DNA of 64,000 nt from Corynebacterium falsenii (GTDB taxonomy: Bacteria; Actinomycetota; Actinomycetes; Mycobacteriales; Mycobacteriaceae), in assembly GCF_020099275.1 (NCBI RefSeq), contig NZ_CP083646.1, forward strand, positions 1,736,001-1,800,000. Reading direction: 5' to 3'. This document shows, piece after piece, positions 8,594-18,838 of the stretch (position 1 is the stretch's first letter; every line of letters begins with the position of its first letter). A program made the translations under genes and the position numbers. The notes beneath the pieces were generated by a model. The model saw only the letters and a list, made by a program, of their open reading frames with translations. It searched no databases and was not told the origin of the DNA.

Positions 8594-9742
8594 CTAGCGC
8601 TTGGAATCGAGCACACCGTTGTTGATGGACTCTTGGATCGCATTCTCGTGGGCGGCGAAGTCACGGTTGAACACGGTGCGACCATCCTTGTCGACGGTGA
8701 CGAAGTAGAGCCAGTCGCCCTCAGCCGGGTGCTCCATCGCGTGAAGCGCCTGCAGGCCGGGAGATGCGATCGGCGTGGCGGGCAGGCCTTCCTTCGCGTA
8801 CGTGTTCCACGGCGTTTCCTTCTTACGGTCGGCGTTGGTCGTGGCGACCTCGACCTCATCGATGGAGTAGTTCACGGTGGAGTCGAACTCGAGCTTCTGA
8901 CCGATAGCCAGACGGTTGAGAATGACGCGGGCAACCTTGTCGAAGTCGTTGGCCGGAGCCTCGCGCTCCACGAGGGATGCTGCGGTGAGCATTTCGTACG
9001 GAGTCAGGTTCACGGTCTTCGACGCGCTGATCAGGCCGGTGTCCTCGTACTCCTTGGCGGAGGTGGTGAGGAGAGTCTTGAGGATGTCCTTCGGAGAGCT
9101 GCTCGGATCGAACAGGTGCACGCCGGGGGAAATGAGGCCCTCAATGCGCTTCGGGTCGTCGCCGCGGGCGGCGACCTGCTTTTGTGCCCACTCAGGCACT
9201 CCCAAGTCGGCGGGCGGGGTGGTTGCGGCGGCCTGCTTGAGCTCGTCCACGCTCACGCAGTGATCCTTCTCCTCGCAGGACTGCTTGGAGATCATCGTGT
9301 AGATGCCGGGGCGGGACTCACCGCCAACCACGTTGACGTTATCCAAGGTGCTGCCGTTCGGGATGTCGACCACACCGCGGCGGTGCTCATCGGAGGTGAG
9401 GTACTCCAAGGCGGTCTTGGCAGACATCTCCTGCTGCAGCGGGTAGTAACCTGCCTGGAGATCGGGCTGCATCTTCTCCGCCTCGGCCATGAGAGCTCGC
9501 CGCGAACCGACGACCTTTTTATCGACGAGCTGACGAGAGAGACTGTCGACAGAATCGCCCGGCTCAACGCGAATCATCACCACGGTGCCATTACCGGTGC
9601 CCTCGTAGTCACGGACACCTGCAACCTCGCGCTCGTACCACACATAACCGGTAACGCCGACCAGCAAGACCACCAAAGCGATCGCCAAAGCGCCGGCCCA
9701 CTGGCGGCGCCGACGATATTTCGGCTGCATGCTTCGCTTCAT
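8594..9742 (-). CDS. mltG: Endolytic peptidoglycan transglycosylase MltG
   Basis: Inner-membrane lytic transglycosylase that cleaves nascent glycan strands and is thought to end chain synthesis. It has an Arg-rich cytosolic start, one membrane segment (about residues 15-37), then an extracellular LysM-like part and the YceG domain. The catalytic Glu is in ASLVEREA, followed by VILNRL and the EFDSTVNYS segment. The start is uncertain: ATG 9742 has AAGG 9 nt upstream; ATG 9748 and TTG 9778 are alternatives. It lies between ruvX and aroE, the common actinobacterial order. Confidence 0.93.
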   Translation of the reverse strand: MKRSMQPKYRRRRQWAGALAIALVVLLVGVTGYVWYEREVAGVRDYEGTGNGTVVMIRVEPGDSVDSLSRQLVDKKVVGSRRALMAEAEKMQPDLQAGYYPLQQEMSAKTALEYLTSDEHRRGVVDIPNGSTLDNVNVVGGESRPGIYTMISKQSCEEKDHCVSVDELKQAAATTPPADLGVPEWAQKQVAARGDDPKRIEGLISPGVHLFDPSSSPKDILKTLLTTSAKEYEDTGLISASKTVNLTPYEMLTAASLVEREAPANDFDKVARVILNRLAIGQKLEFDSTVNYSIDEVEVATTNADRKKETPWNTYAKEGLPATPIASPGLQALHAMEHPAEGDWLYFVTVDKDGRTVFNRDFAAHENAIQESINNGVLDSKR

Positions 9743-9863
9743 TCCCATGCCTTGGTAATGGCCTTTCTCTACAGTCAAGAATGAGGGTCTGTGTTATCGA
9801 ACCAAGAGTTCGTTGACTCTACCCTATGTTCGATCCGTTATTATTCCATGACCGAACCGTTAT

Positions 9864-10346
9864 TTAGAACACGACCCTACGGCGCGCGTCGAGCCACCCC
9901 TGCAAAATATGGACCGCAGCCGCCTGGTCGATCTTGCTCCTCCCCTTCTTCGAGCTCACCCCGGACGCCCGGAAAGCCTGCGTCGCCGCCATCGTGGACA
10001 TCCGCTCATCGACCATGCGCACAGGAATCTCCAGCCCTGCGTCTTCAAGGTCTTCCCGCAGGTCAGCGGCGAACTCCTCGGCGAGATGCGTGCTATGCGT
10101 ATGGTTGCCGCGCAGTGCCACGGGCAGGCCCACGACCACTTCCACAATGAAGTTGTCCCGGATGATCTCCATGACCCGGGCAACGTCGGATCCATCCACT
10201 GCCGCCTGCACGGTCTCTACGGGGGATGCCAAGATTCCGTCGGGATCACTCATCGACACGCCGATGCGTACCGTTCCCACATCCAAGCCCAGGCGCCGGC
10301 CTCGCCCCGGGTCGGTGGCAGCATCCGGCTTCTCAGTGTCAGTCAT
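9864..10346 (-). CDS. ruvX: YqgF/RuvX family nuclease-fold protein (putative pre-16S rRNA nuclease)
   Basis: RNase H-fold protein assigned to 16S rRNA 5' maturation in E. coli; in mycobacteria its homologue has been linked to Holliday junction cleavage. In the 160-residue protein the first acidic residue is in GLDVGTVRIGV (about 20-30), followed by VVGLPVALRG, the MVDERMSTM segment and DQAAAVHILQGWL. The start ATG at 10346 is preferred to the longer frame at 10379. It follows the alaS terminator, so it probably has its own promoter. Confidence 0.92.
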   Translation of the reverse strand: MTDTEKPDAATDPGRGRRLGLDVGTVRIGVSMSDPDGILASPVETVQAAVDGSDVARVMEIIRDNFIVEVVVGLPVALRGNHTHSTHLAEEFAADLREDLEDAGLEIPVRMVDERMSTMAATQAFRASGVSSKKGRSKIDQAAAVHILQGWLDARRRVVF

Positions 10347-10366
10347 GTCCCCCACCTTAACGGCGA

Positions 10367-10404
10367 AAGCCCGCGCCACCGAAAACGATCGGGGGCGCGG
10401 GCTT
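10367..10404 (-). terminator. Terminator downstream of alaS
   Basis: Perfect 11 bp arms aagcccgcgcc (10367-10377) and ggcgcgggctt (10394-10404) around a 16 nt loop, 19 bp after the alaS stop. The run of U after the stem is weak, but the stem itself is very stable. Confidence 0.7.
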
Positions 10405-10422
10405 CACGACAAACGCCAGCGT

Positions 10423-13107
10423 TTAGCCGAGCTGCTGGATCAGGGAGCGCACTGCCTCCAAGCCAGCCTCGATACCTGCTGCGTCGGAACCGGAGCCTTG
10501 AGCCATGGCGGGCTTACCGCCGCCCCGGCCATTGACCTTCTCGCCGAAAGTCTTGACCACGTCGCCGGCCTTCACACCCTTGTCCACTGCGGCTTCGGTA
10601 GCAGCTGCAACGAAAGGAACCTTGCCGTCGGCACGGGAGACGAACAGCACCAGCGCGGCCTCGGAGCCCAGTCGGCCCTTGGCATCCTGAGCGAGCGTGC
10701 GCAGGTCACCGGCAGCCACACCATCGGGAAGGCGCTGGGCGAGCACCTTGATGTCACCGATAGTTTGGGCCTGCTTGACCAAGTCACCCACTTGGCTCGC
10801 CAACTGTTGGTTGCGCAACTGTTGGATCTGCTTTTCCGCTGCCCGCAGCTTCGCCGTGAGGGCGTCGATACGCTCGGGAATTTCCGCAGACTGAGCCTTG
10901 AGGCTTGTCGCGAGGCCGGCCACGACCGACTTCTCGTCCGAGAGGAAGCGGAAGGAATCCATGCCCGTGTAGGCCTCGATGCGGCGCACACCGGAACCGA
11001 CCGAGGACTCGCCCAGCACGGCAACCGGGCCGATCTGGGACGAGTGCTCCACGTGGATACCGCCGCACAGCTCCATGGAGAACGGACCGCCGATTTCGAC
11101 AACGCGCACGCGGTCGCCATAGTTCTCGCCGAACAGGGCCATGGCACCCATCGCGCGTGCCTCATCAAGGGACGTCTCGATGGTGTTGACAGCGTAATCG
11201 CTATCGACCGCGCCGTTGGCGATCTCCTCGATCTGGCGCAGCTGATCCTCCGTGAGTTGCTGGCCGTAGGTGAAGTCGAAACGCAAGTAACCTGGCTTGT
11301 TCAACGAACCGGCCTGCACGGCTGTGGGGCCGAGAACCTCGCGCAACGCGGCGTGGATGAGGTGCGTGCCGGAGTGGGCTTGGCGGGCCTGGTGGCGCCA
11401 CGCATCATCGACCTTTGCGTGCAGCTTCTGGCCCACGGCCAGCTCGCCACCCGCGATCGTGGTGTAGTGCACCCAAACCTTCTTGGCGATCTTCTGAACA
11501 TCGTCCACCCGAGCCGCACCGGACGGACCCGTGAACGAGCCACGATCGGCCATCTGACCGCCGGCCTCGGCGTAGAACGGGGTGCGATCCACGATCACGT
11601 GAGCCTGCTGGCCTTCGCTGGCCTTGTCCACAAGCTCACCGTCAACGACCAAACCCAAAATCGTGGACTCGTCCTCGCGCTGAGTGTAACCGGTGAAAAC
11701 CGTCGGGTGGTTGTCGACGAACGGGCGGTACAGGGATTGGTCCACATGGCCGAGCTTCTTCGCGCGGTTGTCCGCCTTGGCGCGGGCGCGCTGCTCGGAC
11801 ATGAGTTCTTGGAAGCCCTCTTGGTCGACCGTGAGGCCTGCTTCGGCAGCCATCTCGGTGGTCAGGTCGATCGGGAAGCCGTGCGTGTCATGCAGGGAGA
11901 ACGCCACGTCGCCAGGCACGACCGTCTCGCCGCGCTGCTTGGCGCCATCCACCCAAGTGTCGAACATGTGCGAGCCGGACTCGAGAGTCTTGAGGAACGC
12001 CGTCTCCTCGCCCACTGCGACGGACCGGATGCGCTCCCAGTTATCGGCGATCTCCGGGTAGGAAGGAGTCATCGTCTGGCGCACGGTGTCCATGAACGTT
12101 TCCATCGTCTCACCGGTGGCGCCAAGCAGACGTGCGGAACGGATGATTCGGCGAAGCAAGCGGCGCAGGATGTACCCACGGCCCTCGTTACCGGGGGTCA
12201 CGCCGTCCAGCATGAGCATCAGACCCGTGCGCGAGTGATCCGCGATCACACGGAATCGAACGTCACTTTCGTGGTCTGCGCCGTAGCGGGTTCCCGTCAG
12301 CTTTTCGGCGACGTCGATAACCGGGCGCAGCAAGTCAGTCTCATAGACGTTCTCGACGTTCTGCAGGATGCAGGCCACACGCTCCACGCCCATGCCCGTA
12401 TCGATGTTCTTCTTGGGCAGATCGCCGATGATCTCGAAGTCATCCTTGCCGATGCCCTCGCCGCGCTCCTTGCCCATGAACACTAGGTTCCAGATCTCGA
12501 TGTAGCGGGTGTCGTCCACAATCGGTCCACCCTCTTTGCCGTGCTCCGGGCCGCGATCGTAGTAGATCTCCGAGCACGGGCCACAGGGGCCGGGCACGCC
12601 CATGGACCAGTAGTTATCAGCCATGCCGAGGCGCTGGATACGCTCGGCCGGCACGCCGATCTTCTTTTCCCAGATCTCCGCAGCCTCATCGTCCTCGGTG
12701 AAGACCGTCACCCACAGGCGCTCCGGGTCAAGGCCGAATCCACCATCATCCAGCGAGCCGGTCAGCAGGTTCCAGGCGTGAGTGATAGCCCCTTCCTTGA
12801 AGTAATCGCCGAAAGAGAAGTTGCCCGCCATCTGGAAGAACGTGTTGTGGCGGGTGGTGATGCCCACCTCCTCAATGTCGAGGGTGCGCACGCACTTCTG
12901 GATCGACGTCGCCGTATCGAACGGAGGCGTCTGCTGGCCCAAAAAGTAGGGCTTAAAAGGCACCATGCCTGCGTTGACGAACAGCAGGTTCGGATCGTCC
13001 AAAATCAGCGAGGCGCTGGGGACCTCGGTGTGGCCCGCCTTCGTGAAGTGCTCGATGAAGCGCTTGCGGATCTCATGCGTTTGCATGTGTGTAAAAACCT
13101 CGCTCAT
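10423..13107 (-). CDS. alaS: Alanyl-tRNA synthetase
   Basis: Class II synthetase charging tRNA-Ala. At 894 residues it has full length: N-terminal catalytic domain ([45 protein letters not shown]), the editing domain with zinc ligands in [11 protein letters not shown] and [15 protein letters not shown], and the C-Ala domain ending in the glycine-rich [15 protein letters not shown]. The downstream gene is ruvX, beyond a strong hairpin. In actinobacteria rarA normally lies upstream, as it does here. I see no T-box in the 72 bp between rarA and alaS. Confidence 0.98.
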   Translation of the reverse strand: MSEVFTHMQTHEIRKRFIEHFTKAGHTEVPSASLILDDPNLLFVNAGMVPFKPYFLGQQTPPFDTATSIQKCVRTLDIEEVGITTRHNTFFQMAGNFSFGDYFKEGAITHAWNLLTGSLDDGGFGLDPERLWVTVFTEDDEAAEIWEKKIGVPAERIQRLGMADNYWSMGVPGPCGPCSEIYYDRGPEHGKEGGPIVDDTRYIEIWNLVFMGKERGEGIGKDDFEIIGDLPKKNIDTGMGVERVACILQNVENVYETDLLRPVIDVAEKLTGTRYGADHESDVRFRVIADHSRTGLMLMLDGVTPGNEGRGYILRRLLRRIIRSARLLGATGETMETFMDTVRQTMTPSYPEIADNWERIRSVAVGEETAFLKTLESGSHMFDTWVDGAKQRGETVVPGDVAFSLHDTHGFPIDLTTEMAAEAGLTVDQEGFQELMSEQRARAKADNRAKKLGHVDQSLYRPFVDNHPTVFTGYTQREDESTILGLVVDGELVDKASEGQQAHVIVDRTPFYAEAGGQMADRGSFTGPSGAARVDDVQKIAKKVWVHYTTIAGGELAVGQKLHAKVDDAWRHQARQAHSGTHLIHAALREVLGPTAVQAGSLNKPGYLRFDFTYGQQLTEDQLRQIEEIANGAVDSDYAVNTIETSLDEARAMGAMALFGENYGDRVRVVEIGGPFSMELCGGIHVEHSSQIGPVAVLGESSVGSGVRRIEAYTGMDSFRFLSDEKSVVAGLATSLKAQSAEIPERIDALTAKLRAAEKQIQQLRNQQLASQVGDLVKQAQTIGDIKVLAQRLPDGVAAGDLRTLAQDAKGRLGSEAALVLFVSRADGKVPFVAAATEAAVDKGVKAGDVVKTFGEKVNGRGGGKPAMAQGSGSDAAGIEAGLEAVRSLIQQLG

Positions 13108-13179
13108 TCCTAGGACAGTTGTGACAGTTGTCTAAGTCAGACCACTGATTAGTCGTTTATAACGTGAACATGTGGCATT

Positions 13180-14550
13180 CTACCCGCGCCGACCAAATGA
13201 CCGAACGATAGCCCGCAGAGATGCCAGGCGGGGTTTGATGACCCGCTCGTGGCCGTGGTCAGTGGGCTCGTAATACTGCGCATCCTGCAGGTCATCGGGA
13301 AGATACTGCTGCGCCACAACACCGCGCAGATCGTCGTGCGGGTACTTGTAGCCCACCGCATTGCCCAGTTGTTTGGCACCCTGGTAGTGCCCATCCCGCA
13401 GGTGCGGCGGCACCGCGCCGCCCTTGCCCGCGCGCACGTCAGCGATGGCCGCGTTGATACCCGCGATCACACCGTTGGATTTCGGCGCTGTCGCCAAGTG
13501 AATCGTTGCCTGCGCCAACGTGAGCCGCGCCTCCGGCATCCCTATGAAGCTCACCGCGTGATAGGCCGCCACGGCCGTTTGCAGAGCCGTGGGGTCGGCC
13601 ATGCCGATGTCTTCACTGGCGTGGATCACCAACCGTCGGGCAATGAAGCGTGGGTCTTCCCCACCCTCGATCATCCGCGCCAAATAATGTAGCGCGGCGT
13701 CCGGATCCGAGCCACGGATGGACTTGATAAACGCACTGGTCACGTCATAGTGCTGGTCGCCGTCGCGGTCGTAGCGCACCACCGCCTTGTCGATCGAGCG
13801 GGTGATATCCGCCAGATCCACGACGGGCGTGCCCGAGTCGGCATCGGACGATCCGGCGAATTCCGCGGCTGCCTCCAGGTAGGTCAGCGACCGGCGGGCA
13901 TCGCCTGCCGACAACGCAACGAGCTGATCCAGCGCCTCGTCAGTGAGCCGCACCGAATCATTAAGTCCCCGAGGGTCCGAGATGGCGCGTTGAAGGAGGG
14001 TGCGGATGGCGGCGTCGTCGAGCGAACGAAGCTGGACCAGCAACGACCGGGACAACAGCGGCGAGACCACCGAAAACGACGGATTCTCCGTGGTAGCAGC
14101 GACCAGCAGCACCGTGCGGTTTTCCACAGCCGCAAGCAATGCATCCTGCTGGGTCTTCGAGAACCGGTGGACCTCGTCGATGAACAGCACCGTGTGCTCG
14201 CCGTGGACCAGACGCTTCTGGGCCGCCTCGATCACGGCTCGTACCTCTTTGACGCCGGAGCTGAGCGCACTCAGCGCCTCAAATCGGCGACCGGAAGCCC
14301 CTGAGATGAGGCTCGCGATAGTGGTCTTTCCCGTCCCGGGTGGACCGTAGAGGATCACGGACGTATCACCCTGGCCGTCGATGAGGCGGCGCAAAGGTGT
14401 ACCAGGGCCGAGCACGTGCTCCTGCCCCACCACCTCGTCGAGCGACCGGGGGCGCATGCGCACCGCCAGCGGCGCGTGGCTGCCGGGATGAAAATAGTCG
14501 GCTGCGCCAGACCGTGGCGGTTCGTCGTTGAGATCGAACAGATCAGCCAT
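13180..14550 (-). CDS. rarA: Replication-associated recombination protein A (RarA/MgsA AAA+ ATPase)
   Basis: Clamp-loader-like AAA+ ATPase acting at stalled replication forks. The 456-residue protein has [16 protein letters not shown], Walker [10 protein letters not shown], Walker [11 protein letters not shown], sensor 1 ATTENPSF, and the tetramerisation part with [15 protein letters not shown] and the YKYPHD element. The start at 14550 overlaps the end of the upstream kinase-like gene by 8 nt, so translation of the two is probably coupled. The only region between it and alaS is a 72 bp AT-richer spacer that may hold the alaS promoter. Confidence 0.95.
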   Translation of the reverse strand: MADLFDLNDEPPRSGAADYFHPGSHAPLAVRMRPRSLDEVVGQEHVLGPGTPLRRLIDGQGDTSVILYGPPGTGKTTIASLISGASGRRFEALSALSSGVKEVRAVIEAAQKRLVHGEHTVLFIDEVHRFSKTQQDALLAAVENRTVLLVAATTENPSFSVVSPLLSRSLLVQLRSLDDAAIRTLLQRAISDPRGLNDSVRLTDEALDQLVALSAGDARRSLTYLEAAAEFAGSSDADSGTPVVDLADITRSIDKAVVRYDRDGDQHYDVTSAFIKSIRGSDPDAALHYLARMIEGGEDPRFIARRLVIHASEDIGMADPTALQTAVAAYHAVSFIGMPEARLTLAQATIHLATAPKSNGVIAGINAAIADVRAGKGGAVPPHLRDGHYQGAKQLGNAVGYKYPHDDLRGVVAQQYLPDDLQDAQYYEPTDHGHERVIKPRLASLRAIVRSFGRRG

Positions 14551-15751
14551 GTCGGGTCAGCGGGTGTGCTTCGAGGTTGCCCAGGATGCGCAGGAGCTTC
14601 TGCGCGAACTTCTCCACCGAAGCAAACCGCGGGTATTTGTGCTCGCGGGAATAGCGAAGGATCGCGTCCACGGTGGTGGCGAGGTCCTGCAGTTGGTCTG
14701 CGGGCAGGTGGCGCAGCGACGTCACCGTGGGCGTGGGCTGGCCGTTCTCGTCGCGCACGAGCTGCTCCTCGGTAGAGCGACCGTAGTAGAGCATCATCAG
14801 CGACAGGAATGCCCAGCCGATGAGAGCGGACATCATCGCGTCGTGGAGTGACTTATCGTCGCGAGTCTCCGGCCACGTGGAGGCAATCTCCGCGCGCCAA
14901 GCAGCCACGAACTCGTCCGTCTCCTCGGTGGTCAGTGCCGGGGTGGAGTTATCTTGCGGGAAGCCTGCGACAACACAGGCCACATCGAAGGCTACGTCAC
15001 GGAAGCTGGCCCATTCGTAGTCCAGGAACACCACGTGCTTGGTGAGCATGATGTTGTCCGGGGTCATATCGAACGGAGTGAAAGCGCGCAGGTCAGTGCG
15101 GGACTGGCGATGCGCTGCTTCCTCGGCGTAATGCTCCACGGTCTCGTCGACGTCGAGACCGTTGGACCGAACAAGCTCGACACCTTGGCGGATGAGCGCC
15201 GCGATGTCGATGTCCGTTTCCATTACAGTCTCCGGGCTGATGTGGAGCTTCTGGCACTGTCGGCGCAGCAAGGTCCGGTAAGACTCCGCGCCGCCACACG
15301 TGGTGGCGTGCATGTGGCCGAGAGCGCGGCCAAGCTTACGCACAGCCAAGCGGCGTTCCTCCTCGCCCTGCAGGGTGAGGACGTCGGTGAAACTGGTGCC
15401 ATCGCCAGCATCCGACAGGATCAGCAGACGCTGCTCCAGATCGTAGGCCAGCAGCAGTGGCCCGGGGCGGGACTTTTCGTTAAGCGTGTTGGTGTACTGG
15501 TAGGCAACGACCTCTCGGAGCAGAGCCAACCCGTCCGGGGTGAGCTCGTCCCGGCCGGGTTCAGCCGGTGGAAGTTGCTTCACGACCACCGTCCGCTCCT
15601 GCAGGAACGGAATGGGAGAAACCCGGCAGCGGAGCACTAGCGCGTTGCCGCTGCCGCCGAGATCCTCGGGGTGTGTGAGTTCTGGTGATCCGCCAAAGCG
15701 TGCGGCCAGCAGGTGCTTGGCCGCCTCAACGGTGGAGTCAACTGAATGCAC
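14543..15751 (-). CDS. APH-family (aminoglycoside phosphotransferase-like) kinase homologue, unknown substrate
   Basis: A 402-residue cytosolic protein with the protein-kinase-like APH fold: N-lobe with VVVKQLPP as the candidate ATP-binding lysine, Brenner-type loop at about 228 ([13 protein letters not shown]) and [18 protein letters not shown] in the DFG position. The normal HGDxxPxN reads PFDMTPDN, so the histidine is replaced while the catalytic Asp and the Asn are kept. A tryptophan/tyrosine-rich C-terminal helix region follows. The 3' end overlaps rarA by 8 nt and aspS lies 32 bp upstream. Resistance is unlikely given this housekeeping context; the substrate is unknown. Confidence 0.75.
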   Translation of the reverse strand: MHSVDSTVEAAKHLLAARFGGSPELTHPEDLGGSGNALVLRCRVSPIPFLQERTVVVKQLPPAEPGRDELTPDGLALLREVVAYQYTNTLNEKSRPGPLLLAYDLEQRLLILSDAGDGTSFTDVLTLQGEEERRLAVRKLGRALGHMHATTCGGAESYRTLLRRQCQKLHISPETVMETDIDIAALIRQGVELVRSNGLDVDETVEHYAEEAAHRQSRTDLRAFTPFDMTPDNIMLTKHVVFLDYEWASFRDVAFDVACVVAGFPQDNSTPALTTEETDEFVAAWRAEIASTWPETRDDKSLHDAMMSALIGWAFLSLMMLYYGRSTEEQLVRDENGQPTPTVTSLRHLPADQLQDLATTVDAILRYSREHKYPRFASVEKFAQKLLRILGNLEAHPLTRHG

Positions 15752-15783
15752 TGGTTTATCTTTCCCTTGGAGGGTGGAGCTTC

Positions 15784-17625
15784 TTACGAGTTTTCTTGCT
15801 GGGGCTTCGCGCTCGGCTGGTTCTGCTTATCGTGCTGGTTCTGCTGAGCCTTCTTCGGCTTAGCATCGATACCGGATTCCTTGCGCTGCGCGGCAGAAAT
15901 CTCGCCAGGAGCATCGGTCAGCGGATCCACGCCACCGCCGGACTTCGGGAACGCAATGACGTCGCGGATGGAATCGAACCCGCCCAGCAGCGAAACGATG
16001 CGGTCCCAGCCGAAAGCGATGCCGCCGTGCGGCGGGGCGCCGAAGGCGAAGGCGTCCAGCAGGAAGCCGAACTTCTCCTGGGCCTCCTCGTCGGTGATGC
16101 CCATGACCTTGAAGACTCGCTCTTGGACGTCGCGGCGGTGGATACGGATCGAACCGCCACCGATCTCGTTGCCGTTGCAGACGATGTCGTAGGCATAGGC
16201 CGTGGCTTCACCCGGGTTCTCATCGAAGCTATCGAGCCACTCGGGCTTCGGCGAGGTGAAGGCGTGGTGCACTGCGGTCCACTTGGAGTGTCCCAGGGCA
16301 ACGTCGCCGGATGCGGTGGCATCGGCGGCGGGCTCGAACAGAGGTGCGTCGACGACCCAGGTGAAAGCCCAGTCGCCTTCCTTGATGAGGCCGAGCTTCT
16401 TGGCGATTTCGCCGCGAGCTGCGCCCAACAGGGCACGCGAGGACTTCGTATCGCCAGCGGCGAAGAAAATGCAGTCGCCGGGCTTAGCGCCGACGTGGTC
16501 GGCGATGCCTGCGCGCTCAGCATCGGTGATGTTCTTGGCGACGGGGCCGGACAGCTCGCCGTCCTCGCCGACGAGGATGTAAGCCAGGCCCTTGGCTCCG
16601 CGCTGCTTGGCCCACTCCTGCCAAGCGTCGAGCTGGCGGCGCGGTTGGGATGCGCCACCGTCCATGACGACGGCGCCGACGTACTCGTTTTGGAACACGC
16701 GGAAGGTGGTGTCCTTGAAGAAGTCGGTGCATTCCGTGATCTGAATGTCGAAGCGCAGGTCGGGCTTATCGGAGCCGTACAGGCGCATGGCTTCCGCGTA
16801 GGTCATCCGCGGAATCGGGGTGGGGATCTCGTAACCGATTTCCTTCCAGATGGAAACCAGAATTTCCTCGGCCAGGGAGATCACGTCTTCCTGGTCCGCG
16901 AAGCTCATCTCTACGTCGAGCTGGGTGAACTCGGGCTGGCGGTCTGCGCGGAAGTCCTCATCGCGGTAGCAACGAGCGATCTGGTAGTAGCGCTCCATGC
17001 CGGCGACCATGAGGAGCTGCTTGAACAGCTGGGGAGACTGCGGCAGGGCGTAGAAGCTGCCCGGCTTGAGGCGGGCGGGAACCAGGAAGTCGCGGGCACC
17101 CTCCGGGGTGGAGCGGGTCAGCGTGGGTGTCTCGATCTCAGTGAAATCGTGCTCCGCGAGCACGCGGCGGGCAGCGGCGTTGACGCGTGAACGCAGGCGC
17201 AGGGCATCGCCTTGGGTGCGGCGGCGCAGGTCGAGGTAGCGGTACTTGAGGCGGGTTTCCTCGCCTACCTCGCCGGAGGTGGCGGGGTCGTCAATCTGGA
17301 ACGGCAGCGCGGCGGACTCGTTGAGGACCTCGAGCTCCGACACGTTGACTTCTACTCCACCGGAGGCCAGGTTCGGGTTCTCGGAACCAGCCGGACGCGC
17401 CTCCACGACACCGCTGACCTTGATGCAGTATTCGCTGCGCAGATCGTGGGCACGCGCCGCGACCTCGGACTCGCGGAAGACCACCTGAGCCACACCAGAG
17501 CGGTCGCGCAGGTCGATGAAGATCACGCCGCCGTGGTCACGGCGACGGCCAACCCAGCCGGTGAGGGTTACTTCTTGTCCGATGTTTTCGGGGCGCAGTT
17601 CGCCTGCAAGATGAGTCCGCAACAC
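15784..17625 (-). CDS. aspS: Aspartyl-tRNA synthetase, probably non-discriminating (Asp/Asn)
   Basis: Class IIb synthetase. The protein has about 613 residues, the long bacterial type with a GAD insert: N-terminal OB anticodon domain ([13 protein letters not shown]), motif 2 [19 protein letters not shown], and motif 3 [13 protein letters not shown]. Residues His31 and Gly80 match the pair (His31/Gly81) linked to non-discriminating AspRS in Pseudomonas, implying Asp-tRNA-Asn formation and repair by GatCAB. I place the start at GTG 17625 with AAAGGGAA upstream; GTG 17646 is the alternative. The C-terminus is a Lys/Gln-rich tail. It is divergent from the zinc peptidase gene. Confidence 0.95.
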   Translation of the reverse strand: MLRTHLAGELRPENIGQEVTLTGWVGRRRDHGGVIFIDLRDRSGVAQVVFRESEVAARAHDLRSEYCIKVSGVVEARPAGSENPNLASGGVEVNVSELEVLNESAALPFQIDDPATSGEVGEETRLKYRYLDLRRRTQGDALRLRSRVNAAARRVLAEHDFTEIETPTLTRSTPEGARDFLVPARLKPGSFYALPQSPQLFKQLLMVAGMERYYQIARCYRDEDFRADRQPEFTQLDVEMSFADQEDVISLAEEILVSIWKEIGYEIPTPIPRMTYAEAMRLYGSDKPDLRFDIQITECTDFFKDTTFRVFQNEYVGAVVMDGGASQPRRQLDAWQEWAKQRGAKGLAYILVGEDGELSGPVAKNITDAERAGIADHVGAKPGDCIFFAAGDTKSSRALLGAARGEIAKKLGLIKEGDWAFTWVVDAPLFEPAADATASGDVALGHSKWTAVHHAFTSPKPEWLDSFDENPGEATAYAYDIVCNGNEIGGGSIRIHRRDVQERVFKVMGITDEEAQEKFGFLLDAFAFGAPPHGGIAFGWDRIVSLLGGFDSIRDVIAFPKSGGGVDPLTDAPGEISAAQRKESGIDAKPKKAQQNQHDKQNQPSAKPQQENS

Positions 17626-17685
17626 GTTAGTAGTGTTCCCTTTCACATAGAGTTCTCAATCAACCCACCAGCATACCTGGTGAAG

Positions 17686-17820
17686 ATGACAGTGAGTTGG
17701 ACGCCCCCAGAAGTCTGCCATGAGCACTGCCGTGAGCACAGCCACGAACACTGCCACGAACACTACCGTCCATTCGGCACTGCGCAGCTCGACGATCGAC
17801 TTACTGGACACGTATATTAA
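17686..17820 (+). CDS. Candidate Cys/His-rich microORF (44 codons), unproven
   Basis: In the aspS/zinc-peptidase divergent spacer an ATG at 17686 opens a 44-codon frame containing CHEHCREHSHEHCHEH, four near-identical four-residue units that would form a metal-chelating stretch. It ends 49 bp before the peptidase start, in the same direction. Only a weak GGTG precedes the ATG. A second frame from ATG 17720 encodes a different 37-residue Thr/Asn/Ala-rich peptide over the same repeat, so coding is ambiguous. The repeat may be non-coding DNA. Confidence 0.2.
   Translation: MTVSWTPPEVCHEHCREHSHEHCHEHYRPFGTAQLDDRLTGHVY
17719..17766. repeat. Four 12 bp tandem repeat units in the aspS / peptidase divergent spacer
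   Basis: The units catgagcactgc, cgtgagcacagc, cacgaacactgc and cacgaacactac lie end to end. The 12 bp period keeps frame. The repeat lies about 94-141 bp upstream of the aspS GTG and about 104-151 bp upstream of the peptidase start, so it could be a slippage product, a regulator target or coding sequence. Confidence 0.85.
17813..17818 (+). promoter_or_regulatory. Putative -10 element of the zinc peptidase gene
   Basis: TATATT at 17813-17818 is the best -10 match in this spacer, about 50 bp before the GTG start at 17870. A loose TTACTG lies 12 bp upstream, too close for a standard -35. Confidence 0.35.
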
Positions 17821-17869
17821 TTCGCGCGCTTAGCAGTAGATTCCTGCTCTCATGTGGCACGATTAACGC

Positions 17870-18838
17870 GTGACGTTCAACAATAACTTGGGTGACTATT
17901 CAGATCGCGGCTCTAGCGGTGGCTCCGGTGGCGGATCGAACTTCGGCCGCGGCGGCGGAGGAGGCGGAGGCAACTTCCTCATGGCGATGCTGTTTAGCAG
18001 CATCGGCCGGCGCTTCGGCATCCCCGGCATTCTCATCGCCGGTGTGGCTGTGTTCTTCTTCAGTGGCGGATTCGGTGCGCTCACTGGCAGCAACGACCAC
18101 GCCAACCACCAGGCGCAGAATTCTGCCAATCACCAAGGTGGCACCCAGGTCGGACGCGGCGGCGATTTCGCTCATTGCCGTACGGCACAGGATGCCAATA
18201 ACAATGACGACTGCCGACTTCTGGCCACTGGTGTATCCCTCGACAACTTCTGGTCGCAGGCACTGCCCCAGGAGGCTGGTATCCAATACACCAAGCCACA
18301 GCTCGTAATCGCTGAGGGAAACGTATCGACCGGGTGCGGCTCGTCCAACATCTCCCAGACCGGACCGTTCTATTGCCCACGCGATGAGACGGTGTACATG
18401 TCCGTACCGTTCTTCGATCAGCTCAAGCAAATGGGCGGATCCGACGGCTCGTTCTCACAGATGTATGTGACCGCCCACGAGTTCGGCCACCACATCCAGG
18501 ACCTGCAGGGAACGTTGGGGCTTTCCGATTACAACAATCCCGGTGCTGACTCCAACGCCGTCAAGCTCGAGCTGCAAGCGGACTGCTACGCGGGCCTGTG
18601 GGCAGCACACGCAGACAAGGGACAGAACGCGGTACTCGAACCCCTGACCCAGGAGCAGGTCGAGCAGGCCATCCAAACAGCGCAGTCCATCGGTGACGAC
18701 GCGATCCAGAAGTCTGCGGGCCAGAAGGTGAACCCCGATAACTGGACGCACGGTTCCGCCAAGCAGCGCGTCGACTGGTTCGTGCGCGGCTACCAGGGCG
18801 GTACCATGAAGTCCTGCGCTCAGGACTTCAACCGCTAA
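17870..18838 (+). CDS. Putative neutral zinc metallopeptidase (YpfJ type) with one membrane anchor
   Basis: A 322-residue protein of the Zn_peptidase (PF04228) type. A Gly/Ser/Arg-rich cytosolic head (1-40) is followed by one membrane segment (about 50-70) and an extracellular domain with the HEFGHH zinc motif near residue 202, then QADCYAGLWA and a C-terminal Cys near SCAQDF. GTG start at 17870. The gene is convergent with the nuclease gene: its TAA and the opposing TAG share bases in CTAA (18835-18838). M. tuberculosis has a glycine-rich membrane homologue in the same region. The biological substrate is unknown. Confidence 0.85.
   Translation: MTFNNNLGDYSDRGSSGGSGGGSNFGRGGGGGGGNFLMAMLFSSIGRRFGIPGILIAGVAVFFFSGGFGALTGSNDHANHQAQNSANHQGGTQVGRGGDFAHCRTAQDANNNDDCRLLATGVSLDNFWSQALPQEAGIQYTKPQLVIAEGNVSTGCGSSNISQTGPFYCPRDETVYMSVPFFDQLKQMGGSDGSFSQMYVTAHEFGHHIQDLQGTLGLSDYNNPGADSNAVKLELQADCYAGLWAAHADKGQNAVLEPLTQEQVEQAIQTAQSIGDDAIQKSAGQKVNPDNWTHGSAKQRVDWFVRGYQGGTMKSCAQDFNR

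Noticed and set aside
9934..12486. 850-codon open frame on the plus strand
   Set aside because: It is the antisense shadow of alaS; it shows no domain and follows the GC-biased third-position pattern of the real gene.
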